64,000 nt of DNA from Litomosoides sigmodontis (Eukaryota; Nematoda; Chromadorea; Rhabditida; Onchocercidae). The notes below the pieces were generated by a model, which did not search any database, was not told where the DNA came from, and saw only the letters and a list, made by a program, of their open reading frames with translations. A program made the translations under genes and the position numbers. Positions 1-15,300 of the stretch are shown here, piece after piece. Location of the stretch: contig OY718805.1 in NCBI GenBank assembly GCA_963070105.1, forward strand, positions 10,451,652 to 10,515,651, written 5' to 3'. How positions within the stretch are numbered: position 1 is the first letter of the stretch; each line of letters begins with the position of its first letter.

Positions 1-3000
1 TTGCATTTCCTTTACCAATCAAATTACTTTAGGTATGGCACGCATAAGTTGCAAATCAAAGCAGCACGGAAAGTATGCAACAAGCAATGCAGTGAGTATC
101 CTTTAACTTTTTTAAAACTCAGTTACTTTTTAACTTTTTACCCTTTTGGTCTACTCGATTTGATAGCACGAGTCACAACACTTTGATCGGTGCTAAAACA
201 TCATCGTACGAATTCTTCTAATAATTGAAGTTTAAGTCGCATTTAGAAGCAAATGCATTAGCAAGAAATGCAAAATGAAAAGCAAAATAATAAAAATGAA
301 ATAAAAATGAAAATAAAACTTCAGCACAAAGCAAATTATTATAATTGAAAAATTTCAAAAAGCTGTTGGACAAATAGAAAACGAGGAATGTCGTAGAAAA
401 TAATTTTTTGTCCCAATTGGGTTTTGAAAGTAGTACTAGCACACGTGAAGTAGTAGAATGACAGTGCCTTATTCAACCATTTGAAGTTCAAGGAAATAAT
501 GGTCACTTGTCCAACCATAGTCAGCAACAAAGTTTGCCGCGTCACTTCATTTTACCATGATAATCAGCTTGACCATTAACATTAATCATAAGCAGCCATT
601 CTGCACTTATTCATGACAACTATTAGCTTCTTCATGTGCACTTGGCACTCTTGAAACTCGTAGATGGCAAGGATAGACGAGATTTGCCAGAATCACCGAG
701 AACCGAATCATCTCGGTAGATTTCATTGTGTATTGCAACAACCAGGTGAAATCATTCAGCTTTACTTAACACTGACAAAAAATGAAAAAAAAAATATTCC
801 CGAAGGGAAATCAAACTATTTCAAATGGGAATAATATCAGCTCTGACGGAATAAATGGGATAGAAGCTGATGAAGAAAAAATAACTAAATAAATGACTTA
901 TGAATTTTAATGACACCACCGCCGTTTCTCTCCCACCCCCTTCTGAAGTTTTATTTAAAACCAAGACAGATGAGCTCTCTGGGGTTTTTTTGCGCCGCGA
1001 TATTGGGAGCTGCATTATTGGAAAAGTTGTAGGACAAGCAGATTGAACGATTTATTCATCGAACTGTATTCTATACTCTCAGCTCGATATCAATCCCAAT
1101 TTATTACTGTCAGGTCTTTATTTTTTTTTTTTATTTTTGCATTTAACTGTCATTATTTTAGCATTTTGTCAAACGGTTCTTGATAGAAACTAACATTGTA
1201 ATTACAGTTTCAATTTATAAATGTTGCTTTACACGACAATTGAAATATAATTTAAATGAGTGAAATAATTAATTTAGTGCCACTATTGCTATGGAAAAGT
1301 TTGACTTCCCAGTGATAATCGATAAAGCCAAAAGGGGGTAAAAATATAAAAAAATTAAAAACAGAAAAAGAGAGAAAATTGATTGGTTAATTCCTATAAG
1401 ACTTGAAAAGAGTTTGAGGAATTCGAAAAATGTCAATAAAATTAATGTATCTCAATACTTTCACAGATGAGATGTAAAAAGAGAGGAGAAACTAATTCAA
1501 GGTACAAGTTCAAAGATAATTTGAAATATTTTTTAAATAATCTGAAGCCAAATCGCAGTTCAGCAAAAAGGAAATTAAGTGAATTCGTAGAGAGGGAATG
1601 AAATTTGATTTAATTAGGGGAAAGTGTTGCGTATAAAGGTAAAGCCTAACTCCGTAATTCATGGAAGTCGAATTCTTTTTGAATAAGCAAATAAGATATT
1701 AAGGTAGTTAAGTGGATGATGAATACTATGAAGAGCCTCCAAAGAAGAAAACGAAAGCCAAGATTAGTGAGGAAGGAAATTTGACAAGAGTGAAATTGTG
1801 CTATATTTAGAAGTTTTGCACAAATCATATGATAGAAGAATAGTAGAATACGTTTTAAGCGAATTCTTGAATGCTAATCGAAACATCTTTTTGTTTACAG
1901 ATTTCGCAAGATGCAGGCGATCTTTCTCTGAGTGGACAGATGTGAACCTGGCAGAATATGTCATCTAATCATAATGTAGGCTCAGCTTATTAGCTTCCAT
2001 CGAGATAACGCGGTCCGACACAAAGCGCAATTATTCGTAATCTCATCGAACAGCAATTGAAGGGTAAAATAATTAAAGCATTCTAAGAGCAAATCAATTT
2101 AACTTGATTCATTATCCTGAATCGTTTATCATCCTAAAAAACACTTTATGGAAATTTCTAGAAGTGTATATGTTCGAGAAAAATGCCAAAGAAAGTTTTC
2201 GTGAAGTGAGGAAAAAAGGAAATCACTAATTTTAACAAAATAGCTAGTTATATTACAGCTTCCTTCAACAAGTCATTTTAGAAACAGCTAAAATTACTAT
2301 TAAAGTGATGCGGTGTGGACTGTATTCTAAATTATCAAAAGTGAGAGCAAAATTAATCACTTGTGTAAACGGCGATAAGAGTGAAAGATTGAATGTAGCA
2401 ATGAATGCAATTTTGCATCGCCAAGGTGACCATCGCGATACTGTGATAACTGTCCAGTAATTAGGTTAGAAGAAAAGTAGGAAAGGTGAATGCATGCATG
2501 CTGGATGCATATTACTTATTATGGCATTGAAATTTATCGTAATCTTACGGGCAACGTCACCTAGTCAATCAAATTTCACTATCACAATCCTATCAGCTGA
2601 CAAGATCTCCATCACCTTCGTCTACTATCGAAAATTCATACTTGCTGAGAATCTTCATCACCCGGCTTTTCATTAAACACTCACATTTAAAAATATATTA
2701 TACAGTAAATAACTTAATGCCCTACCGCTGCCTTGCCTTTCTTCCATGCAGTAAGCTTAATCGTTCAGAAAGCATAATTTGCAAAGTATTTTGAGTTGAG
2801 AAATTGAAGGAAACGGAAAAATTTTTTGCAATTACTTACTCTTTCAATAGAATTAAAAAATATTTATTTCATCAGGTCACATTCTTCTTCATTTCGTTCC
2901 TTCTTCTCTTATTCATTGATTTAATTTTCATTTTACTTTCTCGACCTTTGCCTAATGCCTAATGTTTTCAAACGTATCTGCTTGAAAAAGCAGTAGTCAG

Positions 3001-3279
3001 CTAACTCGTTTCATTAATTACGTTCGAGAAGAGAGATGAATGACTAAAAAGGTGGAATTAGTGAAAGAGCAAAGACAAAAGATAAGAAACGAAAGTAGCA
3101 AATTGATCAAATCAAAAGTAATGCTGCTAACGTGCAAAAAAAGTGAAACGTGCAAGTCACTGGTTCACCCAGACTTCACCACGCAATGGTTCTATTAAAA
3201 TTTTAAAGTCAAGCTGTGCATCTCACGCACACATCTGAATTCACTAACACTCATAATTAATTAAGAAGTAAAGAAAGAC
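1..3279. other. Putative unc-53 intronic sequence, left edge
   Basis: No exon here could be joined in phase with confidence. The stretch presumably lies in unc-53 introns, since later parts of that protein must be further left. A candidate exon near 929-1009 is listed separately. Confidence 0.4.
929..1009 (-). CDS. Possible further unc-53 exon (unproven)
   Basis: After an AATAATGCAG acceptor the minus strand reads LPISRRKKTPESSSVLVLNK and then a Gly-rich stretch. The base composition is GC-richer than its surroundings and the protein is basic and Ser-rich, fitting the UNC-53 tail. The right-hand acceptor is clear; the donor could not be fixed. Phase with the previous exon is untested. Confidence 0.25.
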
Positions 3280-3396
3280 ATGCCTCCCTTGGCTACGCTT
3301 CGTGTTGGCATTGCCAGACGTGAGTTTGCTGCATTTGTTGTAGCCGTTGTGTTCGAGTGAACTGCTGTTGATACACGAACTGATGGTGATCGAAGT
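3280..3396 (-). CDS. unc-53: unc-53 Ser/Ala/Thr-rich exon
   Basis: The exon starts after AAATTTGCAG and needs a single base to complete a Lys codon from the previous exon, giving KLRSPSVRVSTAVHSNTTAT and then a stretch ending near MPTRS. This resembles the KLPSPRV-type segment of C. elegans UNC-53. The 3' end is uncertain: a GT at 3296 (exon end 3297, phase 0) or at 3279 (exon end 3280, phase 2) could serve as donor. Confidence 0.68.
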
Positions 3397-6300
3397 CTGC
3401 AAATTTGCATAGGAAAAAATGTTCATGCAAATAATGAGTGTGCGTCCGTCCACCCATTGTCTCTCTGTCTGTCAGCGAAACGTAAGTATGAAAGGGAAAG
3501 CAAACAAATGGATTATTTTAAACTAATCTTGCAAGTTTTCCTGAAAAGTAGCCACGAGACTTTTTTAGGCCTTTAAAACTTCAAATTAATTCGCCGCCAA
3601 TTCATTTCCTTTTTCCTAATTTTAATATTCAACTTGCCGAAGTTTAGGTGTGAGGTAGGAGGATAGAGCTATCTAAAACTCCTACTCGATTCCTAAAGTT
3701 ACCATCTCAACTAAGAGAGTCATTACTTTTTGGTCATCCGTAGTCTCATGCCGGGCCTTTGGGGGCAATGATCTCAGCAGAAAATAATCATCAAAGGCCT
3801 TAACCCTCACCACAGCTCACCATTAGCGGACGATATATCCGTTGATGGGCAACACTATGTATGTTGAAGCACTGAATTGCAATTTGTCATTTCTATAAAA
3901 ATGTTCCACTATCATCGTTTCAGTGATGACCGCTGCAACTGCTACTACCACAGCTAACGCCGGGAGGATCAGTTGGCCAGTAATTCTAATTTAGCGCATT
4001 AAATTTTAACTCTGCTAGTTTTTACAACAAGCAGCAATATCACAAAGCTGCACAGCCATATCGGAATGCTCTCTTCATGAATGTCAGCTTAATTACTTTT
4101 ATTTTATGCATGGAGTGAAGAAAAAAGATGGGAGACCGTCATGACGAAAGGATTTCAATTTACTTTCCATTTAATTGCAGATTTGTGTCAACAAATTTCA
4201 CTTCTAATTTCTCGCAAATGCAACGAGAGATCACTTACAAAATATTGGAAACGTAGCACTTTCTCCCGGTGGATCATCCATCCACCAGTGAAGTTGATTG
4301 ATGCTGAACGTGAAGTTAGAAGGTTAAGTTAATTTAATGTGGTAATGACTTAAGAAGTTGGAGTGCCAAGTTTATTTTGAATTCAGTTAGGGTATAACCA
4401 GCAGAGTAACGTTTGCTTTATACATGCTCTTGCGACTTTTTTCTGGGCTTACATTTGTTGCTTTGCTTGGCTAATGATTTATTCCTTGTCTTTTATTTTA
4501 TGGCTCTTTAAGAATACAAGTATTTTATTTTAGATGAAAGTAAATTTTGACGATTTTACTTTATGACTTCAAGCGAAGCGTAAATGGGAAATAAAAACAG
4601 GCAACTATATTAGCACCGCATATTGCTTCATAAATTACCCGAAAACGTTCGATGAAGTGGTGTCTCAACAGGTTTTGTAAAAGGGAAAGATAGCTTTAGT
4701 GATGACCGGAGAATCGTCCGATCAATAAGTGTTCGTTAAGTCTAATTTTTCCACGTGGCCAGTATTTAAATTCCGACTCATATTTCAAGAGAACCAGAAA
4801 AATGATAAATTATTCTTTCTGAACACCGTTTTTTCGTTATTTTTAAAATAATAGAAAAGGACCAATAAAAAATAGCAATTGTTGGTTGTGCGGAAAATGA
4901 GAAAAAACTAATTCCTATTGAATCGATAAAATTATAAAAGAAAAAACAACTGCATCATAGCACTATGATATCAAATCATTTCAATTTTAGTACAATAAAG
5001 TGTACTCGGAAAATGCAATTCGATTGTAATAATAATTGTTCTTGGATTAATAAAAAGAGGACCGATAGAAAAAAGGCATGCAGTACAGCATGGAGGGATG
5101 AAAAAGATGATGAATTAAATATCTGAAATTAATTACATAGTCGGAGATGGGGCTGAGAAGATAAGGGCGGATGGCGACGGGTTCCATATAAAAATGTTTT
5201 AGCCGACACCGCGGAGCAACAAGAGGAGGAAGCTCGAAACAACTGAATAAAGCAAAACAAGCGGTACTTGTCATTTTGCCGAAAAGCGCCTTAAAAAACA
5301 AAAGAGGAAATAGGATGGAAGAATAAATTTTTGTTGTTGAAAGGAGTAATGTCAACTGCGACGCCACTGATAGTAAGCCTACCAAAGCCATTTCCCTTTT
5401 TCAAAGTTCATAATGCTGAAGAAGTGTGCCTCTCCAGAAATCTATTTGTAAGCCTCAAAAATCTCTCTCCCATTCTCAGCATATTCTATTTGGCTTTAAG
5501 AGAAAGGCTAAGTAGGCAATTCAACAAGCGCAAAATGATCTATGGTGTCAAATTTGAATGGAAAATAAATCGACCATTTTCGCATGTCCGTTTTCCCTTT
5601 CTTTTGCTTTTAAATTTCAAATTTCGTTCAATTTTTTTTATTTTTTTCTCCCGAAAAGTAAAAGATATGTTTAAAGTAAAGTAGTTTTTTCCCCTTTAAA
5701 ACTTTTTCAATGTATTTTTCTTCCAATTGCTTGTTTTCACTAAAATTTTTTTGCGACTAAAATAGCAGTGATTGCTCAAAAACAAAATATTCTGAATTTT
5801 GATCGCTCTAAAGCTTAATTAATTCTTCTAAAACTTTACGGTTTAGAAAATGGGATTGAACAAAAGAGAATTAGATAAAATTATTTTGATTTTTTTAAAA
5901 AAAAGAATTTCGCAAAATTTTCACACTTACTTGCTGCTTGGAGGCATGACTGACGTAGTGCAAATCCTTTCTGTGCTGCTTCTCTCAGCTTTTAGTTGTG
6001 AACTGTTTGTGGTGATAGAATCGGGAGTCTGCACAGTTACTGAAATAGAATTAATTGCTAAACTTGAGGTATAAGGCAATTGAAGTAGAAATTGGGCTGT
6101 GAAAAGCTTTGACACTGCTAGTAGTAAATGAGGAAAATTTCGATAATAAATGAGAGGGAAAGTTAACGAGAGGGGTGGGGGAACTTGCAATCTGATAGCG
6201 AGGCAAGAGAAGCGAAAGCTGCGAACAATGAAATTCCATCGCTGCGATACTGTTTTTGCTTGAAAGCAGTAATTAGGGTGGAATGAAAGAGACAAAGTAT

Positions 6301-9300
6301 TGCAGGAAATGAAGTAAAGTGCAAAACTTTCTTCTCAAATAAAAAGTGTGCTCTAAGCTGAAATATCGGTTAGTTAGCTGGCTTTTTCCTCCAACATTTG
6401 TTACAACGACGTACCAGCGGCCACAGATGCGGCTCGTACAGATTGCTTAATTCGTTGCTTATACGCTGATAAACCGTAAAGTAGCGAAAGAATTGCACCC
6501 AAATGACCATTCAGTATGTCTGAAAGAGCACTTTTATTTCACTCCCACACTTTCTCATTATGAGTTTAGCGTTCTTTCACTGATGGATTTGCCTTTTTCA
6601 AAGCCTTTGCTGCATTACCAGTGGATTAACCGATAACATCAATTATCACTGCCATTATCGCTTGTCTCTGTCTCTTACAAAAATTACACTTTTCCTAGTT
6701 GCGTTGGCAGATGAGTCATAGCCAAGCATTAAATTACCTATTCGCGCTTAATAAATGAGCGATTTGCGCCCTAATGTATTTTAACGTCAGATTCAAAAAT
6801 GTTGAATTGCTCCCTAACGTTGGCACGCGTCAAGTTCATGCTATGCGACACGGCTAATATCTTCTGACATTCATATGAGCACGAAGAAAAGAAAATTCAT
6901 TTCAAAATTTAGCGCAATTTCCTAACATTGATGGAAGAACGGCAGGGACATGAAATCAATGGCATGTCAGCGAATTATAAAAGTAAGCCTAAATTTGGGC
7001 CCAAAATTTAAAAAAAAAAACAAGTGGAGAGGACTGAAAACGAAAATAAAAACGTCGATGAAGGGCGGGGGAAAGACTGAATATAATAGACGGCGGAAAT
7101 AAATTTGATATATTCAACCTTTCAGACACGAGTACATCTGTCTGCGCGCATGTATGTGTGTATGGGTGTGTGTGTGTGCGCGCGCAACTTAAGAAACAGT
7201 ATCATGATGCTTGCAATGGAAAGTTGAAATTTCATAAAAGTTGAGCGTGATTCGGGTTACAAATTCAGTAAAATCTAATTTGTCTGCGATAAAGACAATT
7301 GCAATAATTGAATAAAAAGCATAAGTTTGCATAATTTCCCATTTAAAATCTTTCGGATCGTTCACGTAAAAAATATGCAAAGTTAGTTAACCGTAACAAA
7401 AGTTGCCTCTGTCACGGAAGGAATAAAAACTGGGCACTAATAATGGATCGAATGAATGGAAAATATTTACAGTCCAATTGCACCTGTTGAAAATTTAAAG
7501 AAAATTACGAAATTTTATTCAAATAAAAAAAGAAAAATAATGTTGGTTTTAGCACATTTAACTTAATAAAGAGCGACAATGACAGTAACTGCTAATTTTT
7601 ATTTGAATATGAAAAAGGGAGGGGAAAAGGACGAGACAGAGGAAATGGTAATAGTTATCGACGGTCTTAAAATGAAAGCGTTTAGATAACCGCTATGAGT
7701 GGTCTGAATATGAGAGTGTTTACTGAAAGCTTCTCCACGTGCGCTGATAATCAGTCCTTATCACTTCCGCATTCTTTTCCACATCATTCGGTTCAGTGCA
7801 ATGAGTGCAAAATGACGATAATGCTCATTGAATTTCCTTCGTCTGGAAAACTTTTTTCTCACTGTTCGCTAAAATTCATGAAATTTCCGTTTGAAAAAAA
7901 AAAGCTCTAAAATTTCTGCACCCGAAACATTTACTCACACAAACCATTTACCCATGCACACACATATATATATATTCATTATGCCGCAATTTAATTTAAG
8001 CGAAGTAAATTTAAATTAAAAAATCCTCGGCTACCGTGACAAATTCATCTGCAAAAAAGCGACTGTCAACACCTGCTACAAATGGTGCTCTATGGCTAGG
8101 AACGATCTGATATCTGTCGAACCGTTTTTTTCCTCTCTTCTCCACCGTTTCTCGTCATTCTTTCGGAGTTGATCGGTTGATCGGAATCGGAACGGCGCTG
8201 CGGCAGCATTCCAATAATTCTTTTATGCATCAGAAACATTAAGCATTGGGGATGATGACTCATTATGCTAACCAATTTATTTTAATCTCACTGTGCAATC
8301 GTCGACAGTAAACTACCAGCAAACAAACTTATTTCATTCGATGAAAAATATCAACTGCCAGCCAAATCTTTCCTGCCACTTCGATTATCATCAATTTAAT
8401 GAGGCAGAAACGGTGGAATTCTTTGATTTAATTTCCACGACAGTTTATTATTATTGCATGTAACAAAGGAGCTAAAAGTCACTGATAACAATCACAGAGA
8501 AATTAATGAAACTTCCTACTGGCACTTTTTTATTCCTTTGCTCTGTAAAAAGCGAGACGACCATTGTTTACTTTATAGCTATGTAAACAAAATTTACCGT
8601 TTTAAACGGGATACTGCTCTCTTCTTATGGCCCACTGAGTGAAAGAAGGAGGAAAGCAAAAGTGACGTGATTGTTTTACATCTTATCAACGTTCAAAACG
8701 GAAAACAATCAAACTTTGAAGGACTAAATGTGGAAGAATTTTTAGCTCCTTCCATTCTTCAAACAATTCTACTAATAATCAGTGCTGCGGAATAATGGAG
8801 GAAGAATTCCTTGATAAAAGGTGTAAATGATCAAAGATAGATGGAATTCATCGCTATGCAAAAAAAGTTTTTCCAATAAAAATTTTAGAAAGGGTTTATC
8901 AGAAAAAGATGGGAAAGTGAAATTTCTGTTAAGAAAAAAGAAATTCGCTGGATCTATTTAGCGTAAGCAATTCAACTCATCCTGCCCTTCTTTTGGAAGA
9001 GAATTTAAAATTTTCATATCGAGACCTTATCAACTATTCTCGATTGTTGCTTCCCTTTCACTTTTTTTCTTTTTTGAGAATTTTCTGGGTCTGTTGAGTT
9101 GTTGGAAGTTTGTGGGTTGGTTGGATAACAATGATACTTTTGTAGCATGTAAGGGGGAGAAGGTTGCTTGAGAAATGAAGAGAAATTTTCATGTCCGACA
9201 AATATTTGAAGTGAAAAAAATTTTGTAATTTTGTCCTCTTTGAAGTGAAAAAAAGTTGGCATTGCAATTGGTAAGCTTGCTTAGTCGGTGATTAAAACCA

Positions 9301-12300
9301 AATTTCATTCTGAAAGAAAGAACCGGAAGTAAATTTCACTAGAGCAGAGAGAATGAAATGTAGAAGGAGAGTGAGTCAATGAGGAAGACATGAAGCATCC
9401 ATTAAGAGTGTAATCGAAATAATTCGACTAACTAATTCAAATTTATTAGGATAGATAGATGAAATATCAGATAATTGTCGTTGCAATTTATCCCAATCAA
9501 TGCGGCACCAATTACATTGTGCAAGAAATGATTTTTCAACCGTTTTCAACTTTTGTCATCACTAAGCACATTTCTTTCAGCACTTGCATCCATTTCCAGT
9601 AATTTGAAGTAGATTTCGAATGATTCTGCAAAAAAAATAATTGGCGAAAAGTTTATCCTGTCCTGGACCTTCCTTACATCTTTCTGTTCATTTTCATTCT
9701 ATAACCACTCTTAACCTTTCCTTTTATCCATCCGTACATCCTGTCCGTTTTTCAGTCCTCTCCTTTTTCTCTCTATATATTTTCATTTATTGTTAAGGCA
9801 ACCAACCATTGAAATTTTAATAGTTTTTTTAAAAAGTGAGAGAAAAACGCAACACAAACGTATTTCTATATTAATTTGTTGCATTTAAATGACGAATGCT
9901 CGGCATATTAAATGATTTGAAGTTATCGATTTGAACTGGTCGCTTCAGGTCACAGTGAAATTTTTTTTTAGAAAGTTAAATATTGGAAAAACGATTCAAC
10001 GAAAAAGAGAAAAGATTGCAGTATTTCATTTCATTATTAAGCATTTCAGTAGCATATTTCTAGACCGGAAGCCTTAGAACCTCCCAGCGATTTGACATTT
10101 GCCAAAAAATTTAACAGCTAATGAATTGCCCGATTGTTATCATTTTACCATCACTCATTAGGTCTCAGAGAATGGAAAATACTGTAGAAAGAGATATAGC
10201 AAAGAAAAATTTTTTTCTGTTAAATTACGGATTTGCAATTTAAACGAGAAATGACGCATTTGAAATTCCGCAGAAATTTATTCGTAAACTTTCATCGTAT
10301 AAGTTATTTCACTAATAACTATTATTATCATACCATCATTATTACAGACGCTGATACCTCGCACCTAATAGATTACCTTTTCAATTTCAATCTTAAACAT
10401 TTGTAAATTAGCTAGTGTCAATTCATACTATCAAACAGAAAAGTGGAAAAAGGCATTGCTGACAAAATGATCAATTCTTTGGGATTGCGTTGAACCCATT
10501 AATTGAACTTTGTGTCTTCTTAATTACAACCATTTGATTTATTGTTTGCCATCTTTTTTAAACTATATTACACTTATGAATTTAAACTGAAATTGAATTT
10601 CGACCATAATCTAGGAAGAATCAAATTGACTCTGTAAATTTAAATGGTGTAATTTTCCATATTTTTAATAGTGGAAACTAATGAGACATTAAAATATTAA
10701 GCATTATTTGTACTTCAAAGTCGTCTTCTCTCTCCCTCTCTCTCTCTTTGTATCTCACTTTAAAGTATCAAAGGGACAATGAGACATGTTAAAATTTTCG
10801 TTTTCATTTGCAATGAACAAATGACATGTTAAATAGGAAATTCGAAAATCAATACGAATTTTGGAAGGGATGAGATTTGTAGGACAAAAAGGAAGGGAAA
10901 GTGCTTGCTTAATATTTATTCTAACTTTGGAACTTTTTAGAGCGCTGTAAACGAAATGAAGACAGATTTTCTTTTAAGAAATCGGGGCAGGCGAATTGAA
11001 ATTGAATGATTGATAGGCTTATTCCTAAAATATTTAACTAATAACTTTTGTGTTATGCATAATTATTTCAAAATTTTTGCAGATGCTAATTTGTTGAATT
11101 TCGACAAAAAATAAAATAAAAAATGAAAATAAGTGATATCAGTGAATTCGGTCAAATATGCAAAAAACATATGATGTCAAATCACCGCACATTCGAAGTG
11201 CTCAAGGTCATCTCAAGTGAGAAGAAAGAAAATAAATTTTGGACACACTTTGAGATGGTTTTGGATATTAAATCATTTGTATGGCGTCATTATTTCGTTC
11301 ACAATTTTCATAGCAAGCATATCGTTATCATACCTCTCTTCCATATTGACTAACTCTCTTTCTAATTAATCCCCTTCTTCATCCGAAGTATTGCGAACAA
11401 GTTACACATAAATTTCAACATGTCTGATAAACGATTTGGTTAGTGCTTACTGAGCTGAGCTTTCAAAAATAAATCGAATTTGAAATAAATTTTGGAGTCG
11501 ACAAATTTCTTTTGTAAAAAGCTTAGCAATATGTTCTCACAATATTGCTTTGCTTAACAAAAATAGAAGTAACGGAGGAACTAAGCGAAGGTAAATAAAA
11601 AGGGAAGTTAATTTCAGTGGATTTCATAATTAAGGAAAATGAGAAAACGCAAAGATGAAAGAATGATTGTCGGGAAGAATAGTGACGAAGGAAAGGCATA
11701 GGGGATGAATGAAAGGAAAAAAGAGGTGGAAAGAGTTTACCCGGATGATATTTAAATTACCACAGTGTTTGCTTTTTGAGTATTGTACACTTCTATAAAC
11801 CATTTGGGTGTGGTTTTTGTTCTTTCTTTTTAATGACAGTAATAATTTTTTACGAACTCCTCATCTTCGCATATAAAAAATTCGATGAACTTGAAAAATT
11901 TGAAAATTTCGTTGAACAGAAGTGAGTACAATAAAATATTTGTGAACAGCTTAATGAATTAGCCAATCTATTTTCGACAATTGTTTTTTCAATCACATCA
12001 ACGGATCATGTCGTCCGCTACATCTTTTCCGTTTTCCTTAGTCCTCAGATATCTACGAAGAAAAAGAAATTCATCATCATTCATCACCGTACAATGTCTC
12101 CATTATTATGAAAGAAAGCAAATGCACAAGCATTTGTGGCAATGATAATTTCAATTGTCAATTTATCGATAACGCAACTTATCAATCAATCTTTGTATGT
12201 CATTTTGGATAGGAAAATTTCAGTCAATGAAAAAAAGAGAATTTATATGCCTCTAATTAATTTACGCCTAATTACACTCTCTGCGTCACCAAAATCATTT

Positions 12301-15300
12301 TTATAGCCTTTAAATGTAAATCGTTAATGATTGAGATAAATGCTCCATAAAAGTTGACCTCTTCCGTAAAGTTAATGATAACAATGAAAATGCTTCAGGC
12401 GTGGTGATTAAATGTAATATTAAAACTAAATTTAACAACTGTTCAAATGTTTACAAAGAATAATAGGAATGTAAATATTTGTTGTTATGTGAAAAAAGTG
12501 GTGGCTTGAAGTTGAAAAAGGAATAATTTGAGTAGTGAAATTTAAAAAAAGAAGGAGTGAAGGGAAGAAAAATAATAATTACCACTGGAGAGTTGTCATC
12601 ATCACAACCACCACTGTTATCATTATCATTGCTCTCGCCGAAATAGGAAGGTGGAGATTTGGTCGGATGATAACCTTGGCATTTGCGTATGTCCGCTCTT
12701 GCTCATCATTGTCATCAGCAGTTGGCAGAAGTGATAATAAACTACTAAGTACTATATTGCAACCTTATATTGTTGGATAATTTCTACCATATAATGCTCA
12801 AATAAAGGAATGAAATATGCAATATTTCATTTGTGGAATGGATCTAATCAAAAATTTCCTTATTTAAATTGAAAAATAAGAACAAATAAAACAATTTAAT
12901 ACTTTACATAATAATAAAACCAATCCTTCTACTTTGCTCTATTTTAAGGGGAAATTTTCTCTTCATTAAATAAATGGTTTTGAACTGTCAAAATGCATTG
13001 AAAAATGTTGTGAAGGAAAGGAGCAGATGAAACGGAGAAAGGTAACAATTGAAAAAGAAAAAGAGGAAATGAAGCTTATAGAGGGCAGTGAGCAAGCTAA
13101 CAATCATCAATTCGGTTAGCATGGTTTCAAATTTCAGAAAACGAACGATGTAATTTTGGGAAAGAAAGTAGATATATTATCGTAAATTTTGAAATTGGTC
13201 TTTCATTGCTGAACAGTTAACAAAGAATGGTTTCATAAGGAATTGAAAAAATGTTTGTGAAAGGTTGATATATTACTCGTTGAGAGCTTTTTTAATAGCA
13301 AGATGCAATTCAATCGAACATGATTACGAGTATTTATTTTCGTCTAATTGTTTAATAATATTTGTTTATATTAATAGTCCGAGGCAGGAGTATATTATGT
13401 CGTGAAAGACCGAACGGAAACAATTAAATTATAAATTATTTTTATTATTTATTATTTTCGTCTGTTTCAACTTAATGTTATTATAATCTGAAAGCTGGTT
13501 ACTGACTACCGTACAAGGAAACACATGCAACTTGATGTGCTACTACGTTGATATTTTGTCTCTCTGGATAAGCAGGAAAATTGTTAATCAATTTGTGAGT
13601 AAATAAATCGGTGATAGAGGAAGAGGTAGGGAGTGAAGTGAAGAGGAGAGGTAAAGGGAAAAGAAGGGAACTCGTAAATAAGCATTGAAAATGGATCCGT
13701 TCCTACTCCACCCTCCCTTGCGATGCGTCGGTCCACTCAATCTTAAAAATGACAATTTAAAGGATAAAAGTGAGTGGATGTGCGGAAAGGCGAATGAGGA
13801 CTGGAGCATATCATTTCTGACCCTGAAATGAACAAGGAGTTCTCGGACAGGAAACAGTTAATTCGACGTTCCAGAAATCATAAGGGTTCAGGATGAGCTA
13901 GATATATTCGCGTGTATGCCAAGTGCTCAGGGGAATTGATTCCTCTACGCTAATCCTTTCCGCATCTGTTTGTTGTCACATCAATTCAGAAAACCTTTCC
14001 CTTCAATCTTCTCATTTCCACGCTTAATTCTTTTTTCAAATTAATCATTATATTATGAAATATAACAAGTAGAGCAATCAAACCGCTTTCTTTCAACTCT
14101 TTTTTTCACTTCACAAAAAGAAGACAGTAAAGAACTTCCATTTAGCACTTCCTTTTCTGTAAGTTTTGACGAATTTCTAAATTGCTTAAACACCTTGTAT
14201 TCTGCTATATTTTTCCTTATAGTAATATGCAATATATTTTGCACATATTTAGCATTTCTAATTTTTTCTCACCAGTTGCTAATATGTTTTCTGATCGTTT
14301 TAATTTTTAAAAAGGACGAAATATTACCAACTTTTGTACATTTTCTTTTTTTTCACTTTTCGAGTAAAATGTTACATTTTTGGACTTTAAATTTTAGACC
14401 ACAACAATTTTCGCTTCCTTTTCCGGCCCATAATGGAGGAAGATATGCCATGTGCACAAAAATACTTAAGATCACTGGTAATACCAGCAAATTTCCTGAT
14501 AAAATTGTTAAAATTTCAACAACTTGTAAAATTATTCAATAAATTTTGTAGAGGAAAGAAAAAGCGAAAGAGATTTGTCCGACAGAACATAAATGCCGCA
14601 ACTCGGATAGACAAATATGTTGCTTTTAATTGAAAACACTTTTTGAAATATTTGAAACAATTGAAAGAGAATGGAAATGAAGTGGAAGGACACTTATGGA
14701 TGGCATTGAAGTGACACAATCACTTTAGTTCGGAATAATTCGCACAGCAAAATGAAACTGCTTGTTACCGTCCATTACTTTATCATTTACTATGTTTTAC
14801 TTTATACTTACCGAATGTGAAATGGACGAGGAACTGGTTTTTTCAAATAGTTAGAGTGATGATAATTGGAAAAGATGAAATGAATTCTTTCATTCTTTGA
14901 TTTAACGACTAGAGAAAATAATTATGTGGGAACTGTTACAAATAATGTTTCGCTATAATAATTGCAACTTTGGTGTAATTTCGACGACTAATTATGATAA
15001 GTACTTCGTTTGGTGGTGTCAAAATTTTTTTGGAACACCATATAAAGTAGCATCAATGACCAGAATGGAAAAATGAAGCCTTAACCGTTAATTCCACATA
15101 AGTAATTGAAATAGTTAAAAAGAAATCAAGTTGGCCCATCTTACATTTAAGCGCAATCAGTCCGAGAACTTAAATAATTTCTGTTAATTCTATTTCTTGC
15201 TCCTTTTTTATAAAGTATTGCCCTTTTCAAAAGAAATGAAAAAATTTTGGAGTGAAAGCACCCAAGAGAAATACAACAAAAGAAGCGAGTGTATTAAAAG

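Noticed and set aside
1899..1947. Minus-strand exon candidate FTSVHSEKDRLHLAKS
   Set aside because: The same bases carry an equally good plus-strand acceptor (TTTGTTTACAG); strand and phase cannot be decided.
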